A DNA stretch of 8,979 bases, taken from NCBI GenBank assembly GCA_964419225.1, contig CAYQPF010000183.1, forward strand, positions 1 through 8,979, read 5' to 3'. Positions within the stretch are counted from its first letter, which is position 1, and each line of letters begins with the position of its first letter. The DNA is from CAYQPF01 sp964419225 (lineage in GTDB: Bacteria > Cloacimonadota > Cloacimonadia > Cloacimonadales > CAYQPF01). The translations under genes and the position numbers were made by a program. This document shows positions 1-7,142 of the stretch, piece by piece. The notes under the pieces are model-generated. The model ran no database searches. It saw nothing but the letters and a program-made list of their open reading frames with translations, and had not been told where the DNA came from.

Positions 1-3000
1 TTTTACAGCTTTTTGAGTCGGATTAACGGACTTAAGTTTTGCTGCTAATTCTTCCTTTGTGACTTCACATCCGCATTCCAATGTACTTTCTACAATATTC
101 TTCCAATATGTAGGTTCAGCCTGACCATTCTTCAACAAACCAAGCTCCACAAATACATTGAGTACTAAGTGGAATAGATTCGATCTGGTAGGATTATGGA
201 AATGGATCAAATCACCTGCATCATTGATTGAGGTTGCTTCAATATCCATCCAGGAAGGTCTTGGAATCATCAGATCAGCCGGGGATTCATCATAAATATG
301 TGTGTCAAAAGCAATGATATAGTCAGCTTTTACATTATCCAGATTATTCTCGCCATAAGCAATAACAGTTTTGGCTTTAATTTCCTTGGCTGCATCCAGC
401 TTAGCATATCTAATACCGTTGGAATTACTCCAATTGGAGTTGGCAATTACGCCTGATCCACACTCAAAACTGCATACCTCAGCAGCTAAATTCCATACTG
501 CTAATTTCACATCTTCTGCAGCTTCTTCCTTTGAATACAAGAAAATGGTTTTCTCAACGAGAAGTTTGGAATGACTCATTTCTTCAATTGCATCCTTAAG
601 GTTCACAGCCTGATATATTTCATTGGCAAACTTGTTGAATTTGGTTTTCTCATTGTTAACCAAAATCATATTCTTACCCTTTCTCTGCCAGCTACGGCAA
701 ATAGTTCTCAGGGTATGACTGATATTTCCGACTATCACGATAGTCTCAGCATCTGCAAAATTGCAGTAACAGCTGTTGCTCAAACCAAGTTCATCTGTAA
801 AATCTTTTACATAAGATACTGTATTTAACTGTGCCTTTGTTCCGGCAGCCAAATGCTTCAGCATCGCTATTTCTTCATTGGATATAGTTGGTCCGGCCAC
901 AAAAGCCATATCATCACCAATCTTATCTTTCAGAATACTCTTGACTTCTGTCCAGTCGATTTGCTCCCATTTTCCATTAACTTTTTTAAACGGTTCTTTG
1001 ATTCTTTGCTCATTAGCATAGATCTGCCATCCGAATCTGCCCTTGAAGCATAAATTTCTGCCATTGAACCCGACTTCTTTCGGAGTTCCAATAACTTTAA
1101 CCTTATCTGTTTCTGTGATCACATTGATCGAACAGCCTGTACCACAATTACCACAACTTTGCTCTGTTTGTGCAGTCAGTAATGGATTAAGCTTGTAATA
1201 AAGGTTTCTCTCGGTCAAAGCTCCTACCGGGCAGACAGCAATACATTTACCACATGATTCACAGGTGGTTTCACAAAGACTCTCTCCCATTTCAGGAGCG
1301 ACTACACTGGTAAATCCACGATAGATATAACCCAATACTCCTGCACCCTGTGTCGTTGCACAAATTCTTACACAACGCCCACATTTGATACATTTGTTGG
1401 CATCACGTAAAATGAAGGGGTGTGTCATATCGATCGGATGACGGTTCTTGCTGCCCAAGAATAAGTTCACATTGATATCATAATCCGTAGCGTATTGTCT
1501 TAAAGAACAGGTTTCATTAACCTGGCATCCGCATTCCAGACATCTTTCTGCTTCACAGGTTGCCATGCCCTTATCATATCCTGTTTCCACTTCAGCAAAA
1601 TTGGTCTGCCTTTCATGGGCATGCAATTCAGGCATTGCTACTCTTGGTGTTTTCTCATATTGTTCGAACTCTTTGGTTCTTACTTTTTTAAGTTTAATTT
1701 CTTTCTTGGAATCAAATTTTCCTTTGGGAGCTACAATCTCTTCTCCCTGCAGGAACTTTGTAATCATTTCCGAGGCAATTCTGCCGTCTGCGATAGCTTC
1801 AATAGCTGTTGCAGCACCACGACGGAAATCTCCGCCTGCAAAGACATTGCCAATACCGGAATACATTGTTTTTTCATCAACATTTGCAGTGCTCCATCTG
1901 GAAAGTGGTAACACTTTTCCTTCGATCTTGTTGGCTTCTTCTGCAAACATGGCAACTTCCGGAATCTGAGAAATTGCTGCGATCACCATATCAAATTCTT
2001 CTTCAAAATACTCGCCTGTCGGTTCCGGTCTTCTTCTTCCGCTGGCATCAGCATCACCAAGTTTCATCTTTTCTAATTTGATCTTATGTAACTTGCCGTC
2101 TTTACCAATATATTCTTCAGGATTGGTCAGGAAATAATATTTTACTCCCTCTTCTTCAGCTGCAACAATTTCAAAAGCTTCAGCAGGCATTTCCTGTCTG
2201 GTTCTTCTGTAAATCAACGCAACTTCTGCACCTAAACGGATTGATGTTCTTACACAGTCGATAGCAGTATTACCACCACCCACTACGGCAACTTTCTTTC
2301 CGGCAAGTCTCTTTTCAAATACTTGTTCCTGGTCAGCTTTAGGAATAAACCCATATCCGCCCAGTGCAAAGTCTTTCAGGAAATCCACACCTAGCAGACA
2401 TCCTTCCAGATCACTTCCCTTCACAGGCATAGGTACAGCTTTCTGAGCTCCTATCGCCAGATAAACAGCATCATAACTCTGACATAATTCAGAGATGGTC
2501 TTGTCTTTTCCGATATTTACATTGTAATGAATCTTCATGCCATTAGAACATAAAAGATCTATTTCCTTCTGCAAAGTCTCTTTGGGAAGTCTGTACTCAG
2601 GAATACCGTATCTTAACCATCCGCCGGCATTTGGTGCAGCTTCAAATACATCCACATCATAGCCCTTGTTTGATAAGTAATAACCGCAAGTTAAGCCTGA
2701 AGGTCCGGCACCGATGATAGCAACTTTCTTGCCTTTGGCTTCTTCTTTTTCAGGCACATATGTCCACGCATCTTCCAAATCAAAATCAGCAGCATATCTC
2801 TTTAATTGTCTGATTGCCACAGGATCTTCTACCAACGTGCGGCGGCATTCTTTTTCGCAGAAAGCCGGACATACTCTGCCGATTGATAAAGGCAAAGGTA
2901 AAGTTTCTTTGATAACTTTTACAGCTTCATGATATTGACCATTGGCGATCAAAGATACATATGACTGAATATCCACATGATCCGGACAAGCCACTTTACA

Positions 3001-3303
3001 TGGTGCATCACAATCAGCATAGTGATCTGATAATAATAATTCTAATGCCATCTTACGGGCACTGTGAATCTCGGGGGAATCAGTAATAATATCCATACCA
3101 TCAGCAATCTCAGTTCCGCAGGAAGTCACAAATCCACGTCTTCCTTTAACTTCCACCGAGCATACCCAGCATGAGCCAAAAGGCTTTAATTCTTCATCAT
3201 GACATAAGGTGGGAATCTCTATTCTGTGTTCCTTGGCCAAAGCCAGAATCGTCTTTCCAGGCTCTGTCTTGATCTCTATTCCATTTAGTTTTACTTGTAT
3301 CAT
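1..3303 (-). CDS. stnC: StnC-like transhydrogenase subunit: NuoG-like plus GltD/NfnB-like fusion (3' end outside window)
   Basis: Open for 1101 codons from ATG 3303 to the left edge, no stop seen. It probably binds NADP(H) and relays electrons in a cytoplasmic Stn-type transhydrogenase. Domains in order: NuoG-type [2Fe-2S] (C34, C45, C48, C62); GltD-type N-terminal cluster region (H94, C98, C102, C106; C145, C149, C153); FAD Rossmann motif GAGPSG at 198-203; NAD(P)H Rossmann motif VGGGNTAID at 341-349 followed by YRRTRQEMP; FAD-closing GGD at 490-492; a Cys-rich linker (C583, C588, C591, C593, C599); two ferredoxin-type [4Fe-4S] motifs (C638, C641, C644, C648 and C681, C684, C687, C691); a molybdopterin-oxidoreductase-type cluster (C717, C720, C724, C752); then a degenerate NuoG-like C-terminus with no recognisable catalytic Cys/Sec. 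GAGGAG lies 6 nt before the ATG, 13 nt after the stnB stop. Sporomusa StnC is known to join NuoG-like and GltD-like domains. Alternative: a formate-dehydrogenase- or hydrogenase-associated NADPH subunit (HydSL-like). Confidence 0.85.
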   Translation of the reverse strand, partial: MIQVKLNGIEIKTEPGKTILALAKEHRIEIPTLCHDEELKPFGSCWVCSVEVKGRRGFVTSCGTEIADGMDIITDSPEIHSARKMALELLLSDHYADCDAPCKVACPDHVDIQSYVSLIANGQYHEAVKVIKETLPLPLSIGRVCPAFCEKECRRTLVEDPVAIRQLKRYAADFDLEDAWTYVPEKEEAKGKKVAIIGAGPSGLTCGYYLSNKGYDVDVFEAAPNAGGWLRYGIPEYRLPKETLQKEIDLLCSNGMKIHYNVNIGKDKTISELCQSYDAVYLAIGAQKAVPMPVKGSDLEGCLLGVDFLKDFALGGYGFIPKADQEQVFEKRLAGKKVAVVGGGNTAIDCVRTSIRLGAEVALIYRRTRQEMPAEAFEIVAAEEEGVKYYFLTNPEEYIGKDGKLHKIKLEKMKLGDADASGRRRPEPTGEYFEEEFDMVIAAISQIPEVAMFAEEANKIEGKVLPLSRWSTANVDEKTMYSGIGNVFAGGDFRRGAATAIEAIADGRIASEMITKFLQGEEIVAPKGKFDSKKEIKLKKVRTKEFEQYEKTPRVAMPELHAHERQTNFAEVETGYDKGMATCEAERCLECGCQVNETCSLRQYATDYDINVNLFLGSKNRHPIDMTHPFILRDANKCIKCGRCVRICATTQGAGVLGYIYRGFTSVVAPEMGESLCETTCESCGKCIAVCPVGALTERNLYYKLNPLLTAQTEQSCGNCGTGCSINVITETDKVKVIGTPKEVGFNGRNLCFKGRFGWQIYANEQRIKEPFKKVNGKWEQIDWTEVKSILKDKIGDDMAFVAGPTISNEEIAMLKHLAAGTKAQLNTVSYVKDFTDELGLSNSCYCNFADAETIVIVGNISHTLRTICRSWQRKGKNMILVNNEKTKFNKFANEIYQAVNLKDAIEEMSHSKLLVEKTIFLYSKEEAAEDVKLAVWNLAAEVCSFECGSGVIANSNWSNSNGIRYAKLDAAKEIKAKTVIAYGENNLDNVKADYIIAFDTHIYDESPADLMIPRPSWMDIEATSINDAGDLIHFHNPTRSNLFHLVLNVFVELGLLKNGQAEPTYWKNIVESTLECGCEVTKEELAAKLKSVNPTQKAVK

Positions 3304-3309
3304 TTTTTG

Positions 3310-3315
3310 CTCCTC
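3310..3315 (-). promoter_or_regulatory. Ribosome binding site of stnC
   Basis: GAGGAG on the minus strand ends 6 nt before the ATG at 3303, inside the 13-nt gap after the stnB TAG stop. It supports this start and a polycistronic message. Confidence 0.7.
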
Positions 3316-3316
3316 A

Positions 3317-5089
3317 CTACTTCTTTAAAACTGCTTTGAATTTACAAGTTTGCTGACAAGCTCCACATTTAACACACTTACTCTGGTCAATTATATGCGG
3401 TTGTTTGACAGATCCGGAAATACAATGAACCGGGCACTTTCTTGCACATGCTGTACACCCGACACATTTTTCCTTGTCTATTTCATAGCTGATTAAAGCA
3501 GTACAAAGCCCTGCAAAACACTTCTTGTCTTTAATATGAGCTTCATATTCTTCTCTAAAATACTTTAAAGTCGTTAATACAGGATTCGGAGCTGTCTGTC
3601 CTAATCCACAAAGAGAACTCTTGATAATATTCTTGGACAGATCTTCCAATGTATCAATGTCTTCCATCTTGCCTTCACCATCACAGATCCTGGTCAATAT
3701 TTCCAGCATTCTCTTGGTTCCGACTCTGCAGAAGGTGCATTTTCCACAAGATTCATTCTGAGTAAAATTCAAAAAGAATCTGGCAATATCAACCATACAG
3801 GTTGAAGTATCCATAACTACCATACCGCCTGAACCCATGATCGCCCCGGTCTGATTGATAGAATCATAATCAACGATCGTATCCAGCAATTCTGCAGGAA
3901 TACAACCACCGGATGGCCCACCTAACTGTACTCCCTTGAAAGGAAGTTCTGTCTTCATACCACCGCCGACTTTATAGATAACGTCTCTTAAAGGCATACC
4001 CATAGGTACTTCGATAAGTCCGCTGTTTTTGATCTTTCCAGCCAAAGCAAATACTTTAGTACCCTTGCTTTTTTCAGTTCCATATTGAGCAAATGCTTCC
4101 CAACCGTTTAATATGATCCAGGGAACATTGGCAAAAGTTTCCACATTATTAATATTGGTAGGATAACCCCATAAGCCTGATTGTGCTGGATAAGGAGGTC
4201 TGATGTTCGGCATTCCTCTTTTACCTTCGATGGAAGCCATCAAAGCTGTTTCTTCACCACAGACAAATGCTCCCGCACCTTCTTTGATATGCAGTTCAAA
4301 ATTGAAACCTGTGCCCATGATATTGTTACCCAGATACCCTTTTTCCTCTGCTTTTTCCAATGCTATCTTCAGATGCTTGATAGCCAATGGATATTCAGCA
4401 CGTACATAAAGATAACCTTCATCTGCACCTATCGCATAAGCACCAATGATCATACCTTCGATCACACTGTGCGGATCTCCTTCCAATACACTACGATCCA
4501 TAAATGCACCGGGATCGCCCTCATCTGCATTACAAACAATAAACTTCTTCTCGGATTTTTCTTTCCACGCAAGCTTCCATTTCAAACCAGTCGGGAATCC
4601 GGCTCCGCCTCTTCCTCTTAATCCGGCCTGTGTGATCTCGGATATTACTTCTTCTGGAGTCATGGTCTTGAGTACTTTTTCTATTCCTTTATAACCTTCA
4701 CGGGCTTCATAATCTTCTAAGGATACAGGATCTATGATCCCGGCATTTCTTAATACTATCCGTACCTGAGATTCATAGTTTGCATTCTCACTGGCTTCTC
4801 TGTTCTCGGCTAAAATCGCCTTTTCCATCCAGGGTGTGTCATTCAGATAATTCTGGATGATCTTTTCTATATCATTCGGTGTTACTTCTCCAAATGTGAT
4901 TTTATCTTTACCTTCTGCCGATAATTCTACCAAAGGTTCCAAAAAACACATTCCAATACATGATGTTTGTAATAACTGAGCATTTAGTTTGTTACTTGCA
5001 ATATAGTTTTCCAGAGCTTCATAAACTTCCACAGCTCCGGCTGCCTGCCCGCAACTTCCTAAACCTACTTTGATACTGAGCTTTGTCAA
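3317..5089 (-). CDS. stnB: StnB-like NADH-binding flavoprotein subunit (NuoF/HydB family)
   Basis: 590 aa, a usual length for HydB-type subunits. It should bind FMN and NADH and, with the NuoE-like partner, form the bifurcating module exchanging electrons between NAD(H) and ferredoxin. Residues 1-85 are a thioredoxin-like [2Fe-2S]-type domain with C13, C44 and C48, where a fourth ligand is not obvious. The NuoF core has the FMN/NADH glycine-rich motif GRGGAGFPTGLKW (159-171) and GAGAFVCGEETAL (271-283). The N3-type [4Fe-4S] motif is C448, C451, C454 with C494. The C-terminus adds two ferredoxin clusters (C542, C545, C548, C552; C572, C575, C578, C582), typical of bifurcating HydB and absent from complex I NuoF. 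The start is TTG: AGGAGG lies 5 nt upstream, no in-frame ATG occurs before about residue 88, and the N-terminal domain would be lost otherwise. It lies 18 nt after stnA and 13 nt before stnC. Confidence 0.9.
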   Translation of the reverse strand: MTKLSIKVGLGSCGQAAGAVEVYEALENYIASNKLNAQLLQTSCIGMCFLEPLVELSAEGKDKITFGEVTPNDIEKIIQNYLNDTPWMEKAILAENREASENANYESQVRIVLRNAGIIDPVSLEDYEAREGYKGIEKVLKTMTPEEVISEITQAGLRGRGGAGFPTGLKWKLAWKEKSEKKFIVCNADEGDPGAFMDRSVLEGDPHSVIEGMIIGAYAIGADEGYLYVRAEYPLAIKHLKIALEKAEEKGYLGNNIMGTGFNFELHIKEGAGAFVCGEETALMASIEGKRGMPNIRPPYPAQSGLWGYPTNINNVETFANVPWIILNGWEAFAQYGTEKSKGTKVFALAGKIKNSGLIEVPMGMPLRDVIYKVGGGMKTELPFKGVQLGGPSGGCIPAELLDTIVDYDSINQTGAIMGSGGMVVMDTSTCMVDIARFFLNFTQNESCGKCTFCRVGTKRMLEILTRICDGEGKMEDIDTLEDLSKNIIKSSLCGLGQTAPNPVLTTLKYFREEYEAHIKDKKCFAGLCTALISYEIDKEKCVGCTACARKCPVHCISGSVKQPHIIDQSKCVKCGACQQTCKFKAVLKK

Positions 5090-5094
5090 AATAG

Positions 5095-5100
5095 CCTCCT
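5095..5100 (-). promoter_or_regulatory. Strong ribosome binding site for the TTG start of stnB
   Basis: A perfect AGGAGG on the minus strand ends 5 nt before the TTG at 5089. It lies in the 18-nt gap after the stnA stop. A strong Shine-Dalgarno may offset the weak start codon and keep subunit synthesis balanced; the balancing role is inference. Confidence 0.75.
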
Positions 5101-5107
5101 ATTTATC

Positions 5108-5569
5108 CTAATTATATTTTTTTAAAACTTCGGTAACACTTTCCGGTGTAAGCTTCGCATGTGTTGTATCATCAACCATGATCACCGGTGCTAAACTGCA
5201 GCAACCTAAACAGGCCACTTCAATAAGTGTAAATAATCCGTCTGCTGATGTCTCTTCTGTTTCATCCAGATTAAGATTCACTCTTAATGCTGTCAGAATT
5301 GCATTTGCTCCTGATACATGACAGGCAGTACCCTTACAAATACGAATTACATGCTTACCCTGAGGCTTCAAACGGAACATCGCATAAAATGTCGCAACTC
5401 CATAAATATCCGCTAAATTGACTTCAAACTGCTCCGCAACATACTTCATCGAAGACTTGGAAAGATACCCCTCCAACTTCTGTACGTCCTGAAGCAAAGG
5501 TATTAGAACACCTTTTTTGTCTTTGTACTTCTGGATAATTTTATCCATCTCCAAATTAAGATTTTCCAT
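5108..5569 (-). CDS. stnA: StnA-like NuoE/HydC family [2Fe-2S] subunit
   Basis: 153 aa, thioredoxin-like ferredoxin of the complex I 24-kDa family. It carries one [2Fe-2S] cluster next to the NuoF-like FMN and is part of the NADH/ferredoxin bifurcating module. An N-terminal helical segment (about 1-70, with the family-typical ADIYGVATFYAMF stretch at 53-65) precedes the cluster fold. Ligands are C78 and C83 (CKGTAC) and C120 and C124 (CLGCC), the canonical C-x4-C ... C-x3-C spacing. It is first in the operon, as nuoE-like genes are before nuoF-like genes. The frame opens with a GTG two codons upstream (5575), but AGGAG lies 5 nt before the ATG at 5569 and would overlap a GTG start, so I chose the ATG. 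The same fold also serves in HydABC hydrogenases and NAD-linked formate dehydrogenases; the Stn assignment rests on the third gene. Confidence 0.9.
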   Translation of the reverse strand: MENLNLEMDKIIQKYKDKKGVLIPLLQDVQKLEGYLSKSSMKYVAEQFEVNLADIYGVATFYAMFRLKPQGKHVIRICKGTACHVSGANAILTALRVNLNLDETEETSADGLFTLIEVACLGCCSLAPVIMVDDTTHAKLTPESVTEVLKKYN

Positions 5570-5574
5570 AACCA

Positions 5575-5580
5575 CTCCTA
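5575..5580 (-). promoter_or_regulatory. Ribosome binding site of stnA
   Basis: TAGGAG on the minus strand ends 5 nt before the ATG at 5569. It decides between this ATG and the GTG two codons upstream, which overlaps the motif. Confidence 0.7.
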
Positions 5581-5736
5581 TGATAATTTTTATCTTATAT
5601 TTGGAGTAACATTTATAAAATGCAGTCTAATAATCAAGTAAAATTATTGTTCATCTGACAATTATTTGTTTTTTCTCTCATTTTTATCTAATTTGCTTGT
5701 TTCACTCGCAATTTATCATTCACAATTTATAATTCC

Positions 5737-5769
5737 TTCTCTTTAGCTTCTCTTTAGCTTCCCTTTAGG
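5737..5769. repeat. Three tandem 11-nt units, TTCTCTTTAGC
   Basis: Two perfect copies of TTCTCTTTAGC (5737-5747, 5748-5758) are followed by TTCCCTTTAGG (5759-5769). The period is about one helical turn, so the units face the same side of the DNA. They begin just downstream of the TATAAT at 5728. They may be binding sites in phase or simple slippage products. Confidence 0.75.
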
Positions 5770-5808
5770 TTCACTTATTTCCCGGCGTTAAATACACTGT
5801 TCTATTTT

Positions 5809-5861
5809 TGTCCGTAATGTCCATTCTGTCCATATGTTCATATTGTCTTCTTTGTCATTTT
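5809..5861. repeat. Six degenerate ~9-nt units starting with TGTC/TGTT
   Basis: Successive units start at 5809, 5818, 5827, 5835, 5844 and 5853. Five begin TGTC and one TGTT; the first three continue TGTCC[GA]T. Spacing is 9 nt except for one 8-nt step. The first unit contains TAA, arguing against a coding tract in that frame. Origin by slippage and drift is likely. Confidence 0.5.
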
Positions 5862-5910
5862 CCCGCTTCTTTCTCCTTGACGTCTTGGCTCTTTCCCAAA
5901 TATTTCTCTC

Positions 5911-5915
5911 GGAGG
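5911..5915 (+). promoter_or_regulatory. Ribosome binding site of the GNAT gene
   Basis: GGAGG followed by TTAA and the ATG at 5920. The 4-nt spacing is slightly short, but the motif is strong and supports this start. Confidence 0.65.
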
Positions 5916-5919
5916 TTAA

Positions 5920-6606
5920 ATGAAAACATATCAGTCATATTATTCAGAGTTTCTCGGCATCGACAACCCTGACACTCTCCAGAATCCAAGACCAAATACA
6001 ACCTCCCCATTCAGAGCGATACCCTTGAACAAACAATTCCATTTCCCAATTATTGCTTCTGAATTCAATAACCTTAATGTAATTTCTCTCAGAGAAGACC
6101 TATTCCCAATCCTTAAGGATGCCAATCTTCAGGATATCATCGACTGGACTACTGCCAATCATTCTGATTGGACTTTCGAGAAATTCTATAGAATGCAATA
6201 CGATTTCAATTTTCAAGGAACAGAATCTATAGCTGTCGGACTTAATCATAATCTCTTTTTCGAACTATACCCCGAACGGAGAAATGAAGAACTCCCCGAA
6301 ATACTGAACATTACACTCCAAAAGGAAAAATATAAAGTAATCATCAGAGATAATAAAATCGTCTCAAAAGCTTGTATTTCTGATGTCTTTGCAGATGGAG
6401 CAAACATCGTTGTAGATACTCATCCAGACTATCGTGGTCTTGGTTACGCTAAAGCTGTTGTCCAAAAAGTCACTGCCTACGCTCTGCAAAATGACTGGCT
6501 TCCTGTCTATTTCGTTAATGCAGAAAATATCGCTTCCATAAAGACTGCCGAAGCTTGCGGTTTTTCTATCCTCGCTACCGAATTATGTGCAAGATATGTT
6601 AATTAG
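5920..6606 (+). CDS. GNAT-family N-acetyltransferase
   Basis: 228 aa, predicted cytoplasmic, no signal peptide or membrane segment. GNAT enzymes move an acetyl group from acetyl-CoA to an amine; the substrate here cannot be read from sequence. The acetyl-CoA-binding motif A is clear at 163-180, with the pyrophosphate loop YRGLGYA at 171-177 after a beta strand (IVVDT). The following NAENIASIKTAEACGF (200-215) is the usual motif B end, with the conserved Asn and the terminal GF. The first 130 residues are an extra N-terminal region, so the single GNAT fold occupies roughly residues 125-225. This two-part layout is common among uncharacterised GNATs of anaerobes. It is transcribed divergently from the stn-like operon and convergently with the PIN gene (86-nt gap), so it appears to be monocistronic. 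Family call is firm; specific function unknown. Confidence 0.85.
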   Translation: MKTYQSYYSEFLGIDNPDTLQNPRPNTTSPFRAIPLNKQFHFPIIASEFNNLNVISLREDLFPILKDANLQDIIDWTTANHSDWTFEKFYRMQYDFNFQGTESIAVGLNHNLFFELYPERRNEELPEILNITLQKEKYKVIIRDNKIVSKACISDVFADGANIVVDTHPDYRGLGYAKAVVQKVTAYALQNDWLPVYFVNAENIASIKTAEACGFSILATELCARYVN

Positions 6607-6692
6607 CGAATTGTCTTATTAGTTAGTCAAAGGTTTGCTCAATTTAAAAATTATTCCAGGTTTCGTTGTTGTAAAGATATCATCCTTTAGGC
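6607..6692. other. Convergent intergenic gap
   Basis: 86 nt between the 3' ends of the GNAT gene and the PIN gene. I looked for a shared bidirectional hairpin with flanking T-runs and found none that is convincing. Confidence 0.5.
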
Positions 6693-7142
6693 TCAATCAA
6701 TATTGTAAAGTTCAATTCTCCTTCTTCTGCAAGAATCCTCAAAATCTTTAACATTTGTGGTTGCGAACCAGAAAATTCTTTTTTGTTTATCTAGGATGAC
6801 TTTATTAATAAGTATATCAACCAAACTTAGATTTTCATGCTTATAATTTTTACTAAATCCACTAAATAATTCTTTTAACGCTTGTTCTCTATATGGAATA
6901 TCACTTAAATATTCTATATTGAATTTCTCAAGATCATTCTTAAACTGAATTATGTGTTGCTCCTGTTTTACAAACTTTGTTCTAAGAACTTCATAACATA
7001 TTGGCCAAGGTAAAAGAATTCTATGAAATTGAATTTTTTCTTTCAACTTTTGTGCTTCCAAATAGTACTGATCACTTTTAGTGTAAAACGCATACCATAC
7101 TCCGGTATCCAGTAGTATTATCTTACCGGATGAATTATTCAT
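6693..7142 (-). CDS. PIN-domain protein, probable ribonuclease (toxin-like)
   Basis: 149 aa, a typical single PIN domain. PIN proteins are metal-dependent RNases, and many are toxins of VapBC-type modules. Visible acidic active-site candidates: D12 in IILLDTGVWYAFY (8-20), E51 in CYEVLRT, D109 in LSLVDILI, and D133 in the late FATTNVKDF segment (126-134), where N130 stands in the place often held by an acidic residue. A basic C-terminal patch CRRRRIEL follows (138-145). The frame is open upstream to 7247, but I chose the ATG at 7142 because it places the PIN fold at the N-terminus and overlaps the end of the upstream gene by only 8 nt (ATGAATAA), a coupling arrangement. A GAGGA lies 11 nt before it. 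The upstream 108-aa gene is the natural antitoxin candidate, but it resembles no antitoxin family I recognise. A housekeeping RNase role is possible. Confidence 0.8.
   Translation of the reverse strand: MNNSSGKIILLDTGVWYAFYTKSDQYYLEAQKLKEKIQFHRILLPWPICYEVLRTKFVKQEQHIIQFKNDLEKFNIEYLSDIPYREQALKELFSGFSKNYKHENLSLVDILINKVILDKQKRIFWFATTNVKDFEDSCRRRRIELYNID

Larger units (their letters stand above)
5570..5919. other. Divergent intergenic region between the stn-like operon and the GNAT gene
   Basis: About 350 nt without a credible gene. The operon promoter should lie here on the minus strand; an AT-rich stretch has a TATAAA at 5617-5612, but no good -35 box sits at proper spacing, so I do not call it. 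On the plus strand a perfect TATAAT lies at 5728-5733, also without a clear -35. From about 5660 to 5910 the plus strand is strongly pyrimidine-rich. Two repeat tracts lie inside (5737-5769 and 5809-5861). Stop codons interrupt the frames across the repeats, so this is probably not a decayed gene. Confidence 0.6.

Noticed and set aside
371..1053. Series of short plus-strand frames
   Set aside because: Entirely opposite the continuous stnC frame, whose protein matches the NuoG-like C-terminus.
1..1155. Active formate dehydrogenase catalytic subunit
   Set aside because: The cluster motif is present, but the catalytic Cys/Sec segment and molybdopterin-binding stretches are not recognisable.
1565..1969. 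134-codon plus-strand open frame
   Set aside because: It lies antisense to the GltD-like and linker part of stnC, with Ser/Ala/Leu-rich shadow composition and no domain.
4181..4621. 146-codon plus-strand open frame
   Set aside because: Antisense to the highly conserved FMN/NADH-binding core of stnB; Phe/Cys/Ser-rich shadow translation.
5809..5861. TGTC 9-nt series as a coding repeat or CRISPR-like array
   Set aside because: Units are far too short for CRISPR repeats and spacers, and a stop codon falls in the first unit of the in-phase frame.
5940..6125. 61-codon minus-strand frame within the GNAT gene
   Set aside because: Shadow of the N-terminal part of the GNAT reading frame; no family resemblance.
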